Below are positions 23,580-33,655 of a stretch of 34,937 nt of DNA, one piece after another. The DNA lies in contig JAHEND010000002.1 of NCBI GenBank assembly GCA_024643325.1, forward strand, positions 236,269 to 271,205. Direction: 5' to 3'. How positions within the stretch are numbered: the stretch's first letter is position 1; every line of letters starts with the position of its first letter. The notes under the pieces were generated by a model. The model was not told the DNA's origin and searched no databases. It saw only the letters and a program-made list of their open reading frames with translations. The stretch is from Sediminicola sp. (lineage in GTDB: Bacteria > Bacteroidota > Bacteroidia > Flavobacteriales > Flavobacteriaceae). A program made the translations under genes and the position numbers.

Positions 23580-24626
23580 TTACCTGCTAATACTTTTTCT
23601 GTTTAACCAATTAACATATTGCTTTTTGTTCTTGTTGTGTTGTTGGAGTGTTTTTGCAAAAACATGGAATCCAAAATTTTGAGTGTCTGCCACAAAATAC
23701 AGAAAGTCATGAGATTCTGGATTCAAAACTGCCTCAATAGCAGAAATATCAGGCATAAATATTGGACCAGGTGGAATTCCAGAATACAAATAAGTATTAA
23801 AAGGTGTGTCTATCTTTAAGTCTTTATATAAAACCCTTTTAATCACTTGAGTAAAATCTCCCGATTGATATTTAATAGAAAATATTACCGTAGGGTCTGC
23901 TTGCAACTTCATGCCTTTTTTAATTCTATTCAGATAAACACCAGCGACTCTTGGCCTCTCAGAACTTTTAACTGATTCTTTATGAACTATAGCGGCTAAA
24001 TGAATTACCTCTAAAGGAGACAAACCTAAATTCTCTGCTTTAGCAAGTCGCTGTGGAGTCCAAAATTTATGGTACTCTTTTAACATTCTGTCTCTGAATT
24101 TTTCTGCAGAAGTATTCCAGAAAAAGTCATAGGTGTTTGGTAAATACATGGACAAAGCATTTTCAACATTAAATCCATTCTTACTAAGAAATATAGAGTC
24201 TTTAAAGGCCAACAACAGACTTTCTGCGTCAGCTTCTATTTGATCTGCTACCCTAATGGCTAAATCTTCAAGACGCTCTTGATTGTTAAAAGACAATGAA
24301 ATAGTACTTGGCTTTGAACGTAATACATTTATTATCTCATTATTATTCATCCCTTTAGATAATACAAATTTCCCACCTCTTACGGAATTGAGATACCCCT
24401 TTTGTATGGCTACTTTAAAAAAACTGTCTTCATTTAAAAGATGAGGAGACAATGTGTTTTTAAGGTTGTCATAATTTGTGCTGCTAGGAATATAAACAGA
24501 AACCGTAGGTGTTTCAAATGATGTATTAGGTGAAAATATAGCCCAATACACGTATCCACTAAAGGCAGCTCCAATAAAAAACACTACTAATACTATCGCT
24601 ATAACTATTTTTTTTCTATAGGTCAT
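23580..24626 (-). CDS. mltG: Endolytic peptidoglycan transglycosylase MltG
   Basis: 348 residues. One N-terminal membrane helix (about 7-28) anchors a periplasmic YceG-like domain. MltG cuts nascent glycan strands and sets their length. The catalytic glutamate is Glu217 in LAAIVHKES, where E. coli has VEKE, so the first Glu of that motif is His here while the key one is kept. A LysM-like N-terminal subdomain is followed by RPRVAGVYLNRIKKGMKLQADPT in short pieces such as GVYLNR and LQADPT, and SGIPPGPI near the C-terminus, all family hallmarks. The ATG overlaps the upstream GNAT stop by four bases. It belongs to an operon with dapF, which supplies diaminopimelate for the same wall polymer. Confidence 0.92.
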   Translation of the reverse strand: MTYRKKIVIAIVLVVFFIGAAFSGYVYWAIFSPNTSFETPTVSVYIPSSTNYDNLKNTLSPHLLNEDSFFKVAIQKGYLNSVRGGKFVLSKGMNNNEIINVLRSKPSTISLSFNNQERLEDLAIRVADQIEADAESLLLAFKDSIFLSKNGFNVENALSMYLPNTYDFFWNTSAEKFRDRMLKEYHKFWTPQRLAKAENLGLSPLEVIHLAAIVHKESVKSSERPRVAGVYLNRIKKGMKLQADPTVIFSIKYQSGDFTQVIKRVLYKDLKIDTPFNTYLYSGIPPGPIFMPDISAIEAVLNPESHDFLYFVADTQNFGFHVFAKTLQQHNKNKKQYVNWLNRKSISR

Positions 24627-25117
24627 TTAATTATTTTTTCTAAAATCAATGTGGTTTTAATGTGCCCTTTACAATCCTTTTCCAACGATTTTTTAACTAC
24701 CCCATAACCCATTTTTTCAAACAGTGAAATGCTTATTACATTATCAAAAAAAACTTTGGCCCTTAATATTTTTATTCCCCACTTATTGAAAACCTCTCGT
24801 TCTAAAAGCATCAATGCATTTTTAGCCAATGCTTGCCCCCTGAAAGCCAAGTCTAGAATAATACCTACAAATGCGCTTTCATCTTGAGCATTGTACTCAA
24901 ACAAATCTAAAAACCCAACGGCTATTTCATCATTATCTATGACATACCTATGTTGGTGACTAATATGTAAAGGAATTGAAGCGTTAGCAATATATTCTTG
25001 AAGAATATCCATTGAATAGGGTTCGTGATAATCTCCATAGATCATATTTTCTTGATTATTCTCAATGTTGTAAAGAAAATCAAGATCTTTATATTTTATA
25101 TCTCTAATTATAAGCAC
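24623..25117 (-). CDS. GNAT family N-acetyltransferase (SpeG/RimJ-like)
   Basis: 164 residues with the GNAT fold. The N-terminal MLIIRDIKYKDLDFLYNIEN and the acetyl-CoA motif LDLAFRGQALAKNAL (about 88-102) followed by SISLFEKMGYG resemble the SpeG/RimJ branch. The substrate is unknown. The start is a GTG at 25117, two bases after the dapF stop; there is no nearby ATG. It is the middle gene of the dapF-GNAT-mltG operon. Position between two cell-wall genes does not by itself prove a wall-related substrate. Confidence 0.82.
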   Translation of the reverse strand: MLIIRDIKYKDLDFLYNIENNQENMIYGDYHEPYSMDILQEYIANASIPLHISHQHRYVIDNDEIAVGFLDLFEYNAQDESAFVGIILDLAFRGQALAKNALMLLEREVFNKWGIKILRAKVFFDNVISISLFEKMGYGVVKKSLEKDCKGHIKTTLILEKIIK

Positions 25118-25118
25118 C

Positions 25119-25895
25119 TTAAATACTTATTTCTCCTTTGAATACAAATTCAGCTGGCCCTTCAAGAAAAATTTTTGAATATCCCTGACCAACTTTAGTA
25201 AAATGAACTTTAAGCAAACCTCCTTTAGTATGTAATGAAATAGGAGATGTATAAGCTTCATTTTGCTGGTGAATAGCAATAGCTGCTGCAGTAACACCTG
25301 TTCCGCAAGACAAAGTTTCTCCCTCCACTCCTCTTTCGTATGTCCTTATACTATGCAATCCTGTTGAATCTAAGGACACAAAGTTAATGTTAGCACCCTG
25401 CGCTCCATAAATCCCAAACCTCAATTTAGCCCCTTGATCATTTACATTTACTTTTTCTGTATCAGAAACAAACTGAACATGGTGAGGAGACCCCGTATCT
25501 AAAAAAAAATACTTTTCTTTATTTTGAACTTCATCTACTTTTTTCATTCCCAAAATAACCTGATCTTCTTTTATCAATACTTTATGTGAACCATCCACGG
25601 CATTAAACAAACCCTCATTGTCAATTACTCCTATTGATTTAGCAAAAGCAGCCAAGCACCTTCCTCCGTTGCCACACATAGTGCTTTGGGCTCCATCCGA
25701 ATTAAAATAAACCATTTTAAAATCAAAATTGGTCTCAGTTTCCAAAAGCATGAGACCGTCTGCACCTATACCAAACTTTCTGTCACAAAGTTTCGCGACA
25801 AGATTATGATTGTTTTTAGGAAATTGACCAGACCTATTGTCTAAAATAATAAAATCATTTCCGGTACCTTGGTATTTATAAAAAGTAAGTGTCAT
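25119..25895 (-). CDS. dapF: Diaminopimelate epimerase
   Basis: 258 residues. DapF converts LL- to meso-diaminopimelate without cofactor, supplying lysine and peptidoglycan. Both catalytic cysteines are present: Cys74 in MCGNGGRC and Cys197 in LSCGTGVTAAA. The N-terminal KYQGTGNDFIILDN and the ERGVEGETL segments are family hallmarks, and length is near normal (about 260-280). It is the first gene of the operon that continues with a GNAT and mltG. A TATATTTG element lies about 20 bases upstream of its ATG, facing away from the divergent htrA-like gene. Confidence 0.96.
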   Translation of the reverse strand: MTLTFYKYQGTGNDFIILDNRSGQFPKNNHNLVAKLCDRKFGIGADGLMLLETETNFDFKMVYFNSDGAQSTMCGNGGRCLAAFAKSIGVIDNEGLFNAVDGSHKVLIKEDQVILGMKKVDEVQNKEKYFFLDTGSPHHVQFVSDTEKVNVNDQGAKLRFGIYGAQGANINFVSLDSTGLHSIRTYERGVEGETLSCGTGVTAAAIAIHQQNEAYTSPISLHTKGGLLKVHFTKVGQGYSKIFLEGPAEFVFKGEISI

Positions 25896-25914
25896 TAAAA
25901 TGGGTTTTCACCTT

Positions 25915-25922
25915 CAAATATA
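25915..25922 (-). promoter_or_regulatory. Candidate -7 element of the dapF operon
   Basis: TATATTTG on the - strand, matching TAnnTTTG, 20 bases upstream of the dapF ATG. No TTG lies at the usual -33 distance, so the match rests on the -7 box and position. Confidence 0.42.
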
Positions 25923-25991
25923 CTCAATTTATTAAGGTTTCTTTAGCAGTTAAAGCTCCGTTAAAATAAAAATCAACTAAAGGTAATTTTA

Positions 25992-25999
25992 TAATTTTG
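25992..25999 (+). promoter_or_regulatory. Candidate -7 element of the HtrA-like protease gene
   Basis: TAATTTTG, matching TAnnTTTG, 28 bases upstream of the ATG at 26028, on the opposite strand to the dapF promoter. No -33 TTG at proper distance is seen. Confidence 0.4.
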
Positions 26000-26027
26000 A
26001 CCTGTAATCTTAAAATATTGTAACAAT

Positions 26028-27410
26028 ATGAAAAAAATAATTCCATTTTTAATAGCTGCACTTATAGGTGGCTTTTCAGGTAATTTTATTCAAAATAGAT
26101 TATTGCCAAAAGAGATTGCTCCTTTAGCAACAGACAATTTATCTCCCTTTAAACATACAAATTATAATTATTTAAGCACCAATGAGTCCCTTTCAGATTT
26201 TAGTATAGCAGCTGAAAAAACAATTCATTCAGTAGTTCATGTTAAAAACTTGAAAGAAGGAAATTTATCTAATAATAAAGCATTTGAATACTTCTTTGGA
26301 TACCAATACAAATCTGCCCCTCAGCTGGGTTCGGGATCTGGAGTAATCATATCTTCCGATGGCTATATTGTAACAAACCACCATGTCATTGATAATGCTT
26401 CAGAATTATCGGTAACACTAAACAATAACAGTACTTACGAAGCGAAAATCATAGGCTCAGATCCACTAACTGATATTGCGTTAATTAAAATTGAAACAGA
26501 TGAATCTCTTCCTTACCTATCGTTTGGAGATTCAGATATGGCTAAAATAGGGGAATGGGTATTGGCAGTTGGAAACCCGTTTAATCTCACCTCTACTGTT
26601 ACAGCGGGGATAATAAGCGCTAAAGCCAGAGAATTTGGAAAAAATCAATCTTTTATTCAAACAGATGCTGCTGTGAATCCTGGAAATAGTGGTGGCGCAT
26701 TGGTGAATACCAATGGAGATTTAATAGGTATAAATACCGCTATAAGTTCACAAACTGGCTCTTATATAGGTTATTCATTTGCAGTACCTAGTAATACAGC
26801 AAGAAAAGTAGTACAAGATATTATGGAATACGGCACCGTAAAAAAAGCAGTACTTGGAATTTCTGCAATAACATCGCCTGAATTACTATCCTCTAATTAT
26901 GGGGTTAATGATTTAGAAGGAGTATATATCTCCGGGGTAGAAGAAGGATCTTCAGCAAAAGAATCTGGCTTAAAAGAGGGAGATATTATTAAGCAAATAG
27001 ATTATTTAGAAATAAAGAAGTTTTCTGATCTCACTGGTTATTTGGCCTCAAAAAGACCTCAAGATCAAGTTATCATTAAGGTTTCCAGAGATGGAAAACT
27101 AAATGATTTTAAGGTGACATTAAAGGAAAAACAAACGGCGATACTTCCAAACATAGGCTTTACTGTTAAGAATTTAACTCAGGAAGATCAAAAACGATTC
27201 AAAATAAAAAATGGTGTAAAAATCGTTGGTGTACCAGTAGCTTATAAAAACTATGATCTTATAGGCAAAGTGGTTGTTTCTATAGACAACAATACCATTG
27301 TAAATATTGATAATGCTATTGAATTATTTCAAAATATTAACAAATTCAACCGAACAAGTATTAGCATGATTAATGAAAATGGAGAGCGAGAGCGACTTAT
27401 CTTTCAATAG
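26028..27410 (+). CDS. HtrA/DegP-type serine protease with PDZ domain
   Basis: 460 residues. An N-terminal hydrophobic stretch (IIPFLIAALIGGFSGNF) serves as signal or anchor, so the enzyme acts in the periplasm as a protease and possibly chaperone for misfolded envelope proteins. The catalytic triad is complete: His119 in VTNHHVID, Asp149 in DPLTDIALIKI and Ser221 in NPGNSGGALV. One clear PDZ domain follows (about 285-370, with GVYISGVEEGSSAKESGLKEG in two parts), and a weaker second C-terminal PDZ-like region ends the protein, as in DegP. It lacks the long linker of some DegP forms. The divergent dapF operon also concerns the envelope. Confidence 0.93.
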   Translation: MKKIIPFLIAALIGGFSGNFIQNRLLPKEIAPLATDNLSPFKHTNYNYLSTNESLSDFSIAAEKTIHSVVHVKNLKEGNLSNNKAFEYFFGYQYKSAPQLGSGSGVIISSDGYIVTNHHVIDNASELSVTLNNNSTYEAKIIGSDPLTDIALIKIETDESLPYLSFGDSDMAKIGEWVLAVGNPFNLTSTVTAGIISAKAREFGKNQSFIQTDAAVNPGNSGGALVNTNGDLIGINTAISSQTGSYIGYSFAVPSNTARKVVQDIMEYGTVKKAVLGISAITSPELLSSNYGVNDLEGVYISGVEEGSSAKESGLKEGDIIKQIDYLEIKKFSDLTGYLASKRPQDQVIIKVSRDGKLNDFKVTLKEKQTAILPNIGFTVKNLTQEDQKRFKIKNGVKIVGVPVAYKNYDLIGKVVVSIDNNTIVNIDNAIELFQNINKFNRTSISMINENGERERLIFQ

Positions 27411-27484
27411 AGATTAAGTCTTTAATAATCAAGGGTTTTTATAAAATGAAATTTAGGTTTATATTTACAAAAACCTACTTTTTT

Positions 27485-28099
27485 ATGAAAACCCTTTTTA
27501 GTCTTATATTGGTACTTTTCATCCATCATGAAACACATTCTCAAACCCAAAGGGAGATTTCCAGGTCAAAAAAAGAACTCAATAATAATCTAGAAAATCA
27601 ATTTGAGTTAATATTAAACATCGGAAAAGACTATACCACAGACAGCATTCCATTTGAAGTTATTAAGAAAAGATACCTGATCGCTTTTAAAGAAAACCTA
27701 AAAGACAGTTTAATATCCCAAAGCACTAAATTAAAAAGTCACAAGTCAAAATTAAACTCCATTCAAAAAGCGTTTCAAGATATTGAGAATGAAAACACAG
27801 AACTCAAAAAAGAATTATCAGAAATTAGCACAAAAGAGAACAGTGTCAATTTTATCGGGGGCAATATTAACAAAACACTATTTTTTGCGATAAATTACAT
27901 CATAATTATTGCTTTAATTTTAAGCGTTATATCTCTTTACAAACACTATTTATCCAGTTCGAAAATTCAAGCAAATCTAATTGAAGCATTAAAAGTCTCA
28001 GAGGAAACCATAAATTCTAATAAAAAAAAGGGATTAAACCGAGAATTAAAATTAAAAAGGGAAATTCTTGAATTAGAAAAGCAGCTTCCAAAAAAATGA
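27485..28099 (+). CDS. Signal-peptide coiled-coil membrane protein, unknown function (often mislabelled tRNA (guanine-N1)-methyltransferase)
   Basis: 204 residues from the chosen start. A signal peptide (MKTLFSLILVLFIHHETHS) is followed by a segment with NQFELILNIGKDYTTDSIP and FEVIKKRYL, then a predicted coiled coil (about 65-110, rich in Lys, Glu, Asn, Leu). One membrane helix follows (FFAINYIIIIALILSVISLY) and a charged, coiled C-terminal tail. I recall similar flavobacterial proteins labelled tRNA (guanine-N1)-methyltransferase in databases, apparently through adjacency to trmD. No SPOUT knot or SAM motif is visible, so that name is wrong. The ATG at 27485 gives a clean signal peptide; an ATG at 27446 adds 13 residues. 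Its stop overlaps the following GNAT start (ATGA). Confidence 0.7.
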   Translation: MKTLFSLILVLFIHHETHSQTQREISRSKKELNNNLENQFELILNIGKDYTTDSIPFEVIKKRYLIAFKENLKDSLISQSTKLKSHKSKLNSIQKAFQDIENENTELKKELSEISTKENSVNFIGGNINKTLFFAINYIIIIALILSVISLYKHYLSSSKIQANLIEALKVSEETINSNKKKGLNRELKLKREILELEKQLPKK

Positions 28100-28548
28100 G
28101 CGATGCCATAAAAATAAAAAAAGCAGCTCTAGATTCATTAAAAGAACTCTCTCTTATTTTAGATCAATACAGAGTTTTTTACCAACAAGAGCCCGATCCT
28201 ATTAAGGCGTATGAATTTTTAAAGGATAGATATCTAAAAAAACAAAGCATTATCTATCTAGCACTTTTAAACAAAAAAATAGTGGGCTTTACACAACTCT
28301 ACCCTACTTACTCAACAGTTAGTTTAGAAAAATTCATGATACTAAATGATTTGTTTGTGACAAAAGAATACAGAGAAAATGGAATTGCCACCAAACTCTT
28401 ACGTAAAGCAAAAAAATATTGTGTTAAAAACGGGTACAAAGGACTGGCTTTAGAAACTGCCAAAAACAACCCGGCTAGAAAACTTTACGAAAGAGAACAT
28501 TGGGTCTCAGATAGCAATTTTATTCACTACTTTTGGGCCAGAAAATAA
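28096..28548 (+). CDS. GNAT family N-acetyltransferase
   Basis: 150 residues with the GNAT fold. The acetyl-CoA-binding region is FMILNDLFVTKEYRENGIATKLL, given here in parts: LNDLFV as strand 4 and YRENGIATKL at about 92-101. The C-terminal GLALETAKNNPARKLYERE matches motif B. Substrate unknown. It overlaps the coiled-coil gene by four bases and precedes trmD by 27 bases, so it is likely transcribed with both. Nothing in the sequence ties it to tRNA or ribosome modification beyond position. Confidence 0.85.
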   Translation: MSDAIKIKKAALDSLKELSLILDQYRVFYQQEPDPIKAYEFLKDRYLKKQSIIYLALLNKKIVGFTQLYPTYSTVSLEKFMILNDLFVTKEYRENGIATKLLRKAKKYCVKNGYKGLALETAKNNPARKLYEREHWVSDSNFIHYFWARK

Positions 28549-28575
28549 GCCGACATAAATAGCACATCATCTCCA

Positions 28576-29247
28576 ATGAGAATAGATATAATCACAGTAC
28601 TTCCAGAATTATTAAAAAGTCCATTTGAAGCCTCAATTCTTAAAAGAGCCATTGAAAAAGAACTTGTAGCTGTACATTTTCATAATCTTAGAGATTATAC
28701 TGACCTGTCCTACAACCAAATAGACGACTATCAATACGGTGGGGGTGCTGGAATGGTCATGATGGTAGAGCCTATTGATAAATGTATTAGCAATCTGCAA
28801 TCACAGAGATCATATGACCATGTTATTTATATGACTCCAGATGGAGAAACACTCAATCAGAAAACAGCCAATACCCTATCGCTTAGTGGTAATATCATTA
28901 TTCTGTGTGGCCATTACAAAGGAGTAGACCAAAGGGTTAGGGATATGTTTGTTACCAAAGAAATTTCCGTTGGAGATTATGTACTCTCTGGAGGGGAACT
29001 TGCAGCAGCCATACTTTGTGATAGCATTATAAGACTTATACCAGGTGTTTTAAACAATGAAACTTCTGCCTTAACAGATAGTTTTCAGGACAATCTTTTA
29101 GCCCCTGCAGTTTACACAAGACCTGCAGAATATAAAGGGCATAAGGTTCCCGAGGTTCTTATGAGTGGAGACTTTGGCAAAATTGAAAAATGGAGGGAAC
29201 AATCTGCCCTAGAGAGAACTCAAAAACTCAGACCAGACTTATTGTAA
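28576..29247 (+). CDS. trmD: tRNA (guanine-N1)-methyltransferase TrmD
   Basis: 223 residues, near the usual bacterial length. TrmD methylates N1 of guanosine 37 next to the anticodon and prevents frameshifting; it is a SPOUT enzyme with a trefoil knot that works as a dimer. Seen in the sequence: [13 protein letters not shown] at the start, the [13 protein letters not shown] segment, [12 protein letters not shown] and the knot motif [12 protein letters not shown], followed by IRLIPGVL. It lies 27 bases after the GNAT gene and about 150 bases before rplS, the usual neighbour. A weak A/T hairpin follows the stop. Confidence 0.97.
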   Translation: MRIDIITVLPELLKSPFEASILKRAIEKELVAVHFHNLRDYTDLSYNQIDDYQYGGGAGMVMMVEPIDKCISNLQSQRSYDHVIYMTPDGETLNQKTANTLSLSGNIIILCGHYKGVDQRVRDMFVTKEISVGDYVLSGGELAAAILCDSIIRLIPGVLNNETSALTDSFQDNLLAPAVYTRPAEYKGHKVPEVLMSGDFGKIEKWREQSALERTQKLRPDLL

Positions 29248-29271
29248 ATGATCAAAATGAGAGATCAAATT

Positions 29272-29298
29272 AATTAAAAAAAACACGATTTTTTAATT
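29272..29298 (+). terminator. Weak hairpin after trmD
   Basis: Arms AATTAAAAAA (29272-29281) and TTTTTTAATT (29289-29298), perfect complements with a 7-base loop. All pairs are A-T, so it is weaker than a usual terminator. Its 3' end overlaps the -33 TTG of the proposed rplS promoter, so part of the trmD transcript may read into rplS. Confidence 0.4.
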
Positions 29299-29327
29299 GG
29301 TTGATTGTTAGAATAATATTATTTTTG
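29297..29327 (+). promoter_or_regulatory. Promoter of rplS
   Basis: TTG at 29297-29299, a 20-base spacer and TATTTTTG at 29320-29327, a good match to the Bacteroidota pattern TTG-(17-23)-TAnnTTTG. Transcription would start near 29331, giving a leader of about 70 bases before the rplS ATG. Confidence 0.6.
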
Positions 29328-29330
29328 CAG

Positions 29331-29401
29331 TCCATTAAATCCAACCTCTGACGAAAAACGTGAATGTTGTTTTTAATTCATTAATAAAGTATTTCATTAC
29401 T
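29331..29401 (+). ncRNA. Putative structured leader of rplS
   Basis: Between the proposed transcription start and the ATG, two short stems can form: outer CAAC (29342-29345) with GTTG (29366-29369), inner ACG (29351-29353) with CGT (29359-29361), separated by an internal loop of five and four bases. Such small two-stem leaders are used for autoregulation by ribosomal proteins, and I have some memory of an L19 leader class in Flavobacteria. The pairing is short, so the assignment is tentative. Confidence 0.35.
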
Positions 29402-29752
29402 ATGGAAGCATTAGTAAAATTTGTTCAAGAAGAATTTGTAGAAAAAAAGGACTTTCCTAAATTTTCAGCTGGAGACACCATCACTGTGTACTATGAAATT
29501 AAGGAAGGTGAAAAAACAAGGACTCAGTTCTTTAGAGGAGTTGTTATTCAAAGAAGAGGAAACGGTTCTACCGAAACCTTTACAATCAGAAAAATGTCAG
29601 GTACTATTGGAGTAGAAAGAATATTTCCAGTGAACATGCCGGCCTTGCAAAAAGTTGAAGTAAATAAAAAAGGTAAAGTTCGTAGATCTAGAATTTTCTA
29701 CTTTAGAGAACTTACAGGTAAAAAAGCACGTATTAAAGAAGTTCGTTCTTAA
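29402..29752 (+). CDS. rplS: 50S ribosomal protein L19
   Basis: 116 residues. L19 lies at the interface of the 30S and 50S subunits. Conserved segments are present: FSAGDTITVYYEIKEGEK, TQFFRGVVIQRRG, the TIRKMSGTIGVERIFP core and KVRRSRIFYFRELTGKKAR near the end. The start is set at the ATG at 29402 (MEALVKFV), standard for the family; a GTG at 29360 in frame would add a 14-residue tail lying in the leader and is rejected. A promoter and possible leader precede it and a strong terminator follows, so it is probably a single-gene transcript, with some input from trmD. Confidence 0.97.
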   Translation: MEALVKFVQEEFVEKKDFPKFSAGDTITVYYEIKEGEKTRTQFFRGVVIQRRGNGSTETFTIRKMSGTIGVERIFPVNMPALQKVEVNKKGKVRRSRIFYFRELTGKKARIKEVRS

Positions 29753-29776
29753 CCCCTTATTTTATCATAAAACACC

Positions 29777-29809
29777 AACACCCATAGCATTTGTTGTGGG
29801 TGTTTTTTT
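29777..29809 (+). terminator. Rho-independent terminator of rplS
   Basis: Stem AACACCCA (29777-29784) with TGGGTGTT (29797-29804), extended inward by four more pairs including two G-U, loop ATTT, followed directly by a run of T to 29809. A strong intrinsic terminator. Its T tract ends in the -33 TTG of the icd promoter. Confidence 0.85.
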
Positions 29810-29839
29810 GAATTATAGTGTCCTAATAATGTATATTTG
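29808..29839 (+). promoter_or_regulatory. Promoter of the isocitrate dehydrogenase gene
   Basis: TTG at 29808-29810, a 21-base spacer and TATATTTG at 29832-29839, a full match to the Bacteroidota consensus. Transcription would start near 29843, leaving a leader of about 19 bases before the ATG at 29862. Confidence 0.6.
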
Positions 29840-29840
29840 A

Positions 29841-32081
<2,241 letters not shown>

Positions 32082-32309
32082 GTGTCTAAAACCAATAGAG
32101 ATATTTTATATTTAGGAGTACGGTATTTAGGAATTACCGTACTCTTAATGTTTATAGCACCTTTTAGCATTTACGAAGCATTCAAAAATGCCACACATCC
32201 ACTGTATATACCTGTGCTAATTTTTGGTGTTCTATCTGCCATAGCAGCAATTGCAATGGCATTTATTAGTGTAAAAACAATTGTAGATGCTTTTTTCAAC
32301 AAAGAATAA
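32082..32309 (+). CDS. DUF6095 family small membrane protein
   Basis: 75 residues with two hydrophobic helices (about 13-31, containing GITVLLMFIAPF, and 41-68, containing LIFGVLSAIAAIAMAFISV), separated by a short polar loop. I recall similar two-helix proteins in Flavobacteriia placed in DUF6095; no function is known. The start is a GTG directly after the stop of the isocitrate dehydrogenase gene, with no intervening base, which suggests re-initiation of translation. It ends 11 bases before the stop of the convergent permease gene. Family assignment is from memory. Confidence 0.65.
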   Translation: MSKTNRDILYLGVRYLGITVLLMFIAPFSIYEAFKNATHPLYIPVLIFGVLSAIAAIAMAFISVKTIVDAFFNKE

Positions 32310-32320
32310 CACCATAGCTA

Positions 32321-33655
32321 CTATTGTAATAAAGCATATAACACCAACACAGTAGCAATACCAGTAATGCCCTGAAACAAAGTAGCTAAACTAAAACTAG
32401 TAATCCCTTGCCTTACATTCAAACCAAGGCTCTTAATCACTACCCAAAAATAACTATCATTTACGTGTGAAAGCGTCATTGCTCCTGAGCCAATAGCTAA
32501 CACAGTAAACAATCTACCTATAGAATCCCCAATACCAAAACTATTTAGCAAGGGTAAAACAAATGAAGCAGTGGTGAGTATTGCTACTGTAGAAGATCCC
32601 TGAGCAGACTTAATCAATGCTGCGAAAAGAAAAGACAACAGTAAACCTAAATAAGGATTTGCGGAATTAAAATTAATAATTGCACTCAAATCTATAGATT
32701 TCAAAACTGCTCCAAAAGAACCTCCTGCACCTGTAATAAGAATAATGACTCCTGCTTGCTTTAAAGCCTCACTTACCCATCCGTTTTTCTGCTCTTTTGG
32801 AGTAGACCAGGATAGTAAATAAGAAATAAACACCCCTAAAAGTGTTGCAATTATAGGGTTTCCTAAAAATAAAAATACACTCTTTAAAATAGAAACACTG
32901 CTTTCCTTAATACTAAAAAAAGAAGCCACTCCAATGAGTAGTATAGGTACTAAAATAGGTAAAAAATAAGCCCATTTAAATTTCAAATCCTTGTCATTAG
33001 TTTCCATCAGACTTTCAACTTCTAAACCTGAAATATTATCTTGTGAAACAGCCGTATTTGACTTAAAAAAAGAAGCAGAAACAAAACCTACAAAAGATAC
33101 CGGTATAGCTACCAAAAAACTATATTTCAATAGGTCCGATAAAGGAACTTTTAAAATAGCAGCAGCTGCCAATGGACCCGGAGTTGGGGGGATAAAAACA
33201 TGAGCCGCATATAATCCAGTTGCCAAACTTACCCCATAAAAAATAACATGAGAGCCTGTTTTTTTAGATAAAGCTTTTGGTATAGCGCTCAATATTACAA
33301 AGGCTGCATCACAAAAAACTGGAATAGCAGTAAAAAAGCCAGTTACATTTAAAGCCAGGCCTGCGTTTTTGTTTCCAAAAACTGATAAAATAGTAGTAAC
33401 AATATGACGTATGCCGTTAGATTTTTCCAAAAACACACCAATAACAGCCCCTAAGACAATAACAATACCTATACTAGATAGGGTTTGTCCAAATCCTGTA
33501 GTAATTAAAACAACAAGATCAGAAGGGGAAACACCAAAACACAGACCGGAAAATATAGCCGCGATAAGCAACATTAAGAAAGGGTCTATTTTTAATTTAA
33601 GTGTCCCTGTTATAATAAGCAAAACTGCCAAACAAATAATTAATAAGCTTATCAT
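32321..33655 (-). CDS. GntP family permease, probable glycerate transporter
   Basis: 444 residues, almost entirely hydrophobic, with about 12 membrane helices, in the inner membrane. Conserved GntP features seen: GFGQTLSSIGIVIVLGAVIG in two parts, FTAIPVFCDAAFVIL and HVFIPPTPGPLAAA, and in the second half KSAQGSSTVAILTTASF. Family members are H+ symporters for gluconate or related sugar acids. Here the substrate is likely D-glycerate, because the upstream glycerate kinase gene overlaps its start by four bases (ATGA), making a two-gene uptake and phosphorylation unit. Gluconate cannot be excluded on sequence alone. Confidence 0.88.
   Translation of the reverse strand: MISLLIICLAVLLIITGTLKLKIDPFLMLLIAAIFSGLCFGVSPSDLVVLITTGFGQTLSSIGIVIVLGAVIGVFLEKSNGIRHIVTTILSVFGNKNAGLALNVTGFFTAIPVFCDAAFVILSAIPKALSKKTGSHVIFYGVSLATGLYAAHVFIPPTPGPLAAAAILKVPLSDLLKYSFLVAIPVSFVGFVSASFFKSNTAVSQDNISGLEVESLMETNDKDLKFKWAYFLPILVPILLIGVASFFSIKESSVSILKSVFLFLGNPIIATLLGVFISYLLSWSTPKEQKNGWVSEALKQAGVIILITGAGGSFGAVLKSIDLSAIINFNSANPYLGLLLSFLFAALIKSAQGSSTVAILTTASFVLPLLNSFGIGDSIGRLFTVLAIGSGAMTLSHVNDSYFWVVIKSLGLNVRQGITSFSLATLFQGITGIATVLVLYALLQ

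Noticed and set aside
27454..27477. Hairpin TAGGTTT/AAACCTA before the coiled-coil gene
   Set aside because: Seven pairs with a 10-base loop in an AT-rich gap, not followed by a T run in a useful place; overlaps a near-consensus TATATTTA. Too weak to call either way.
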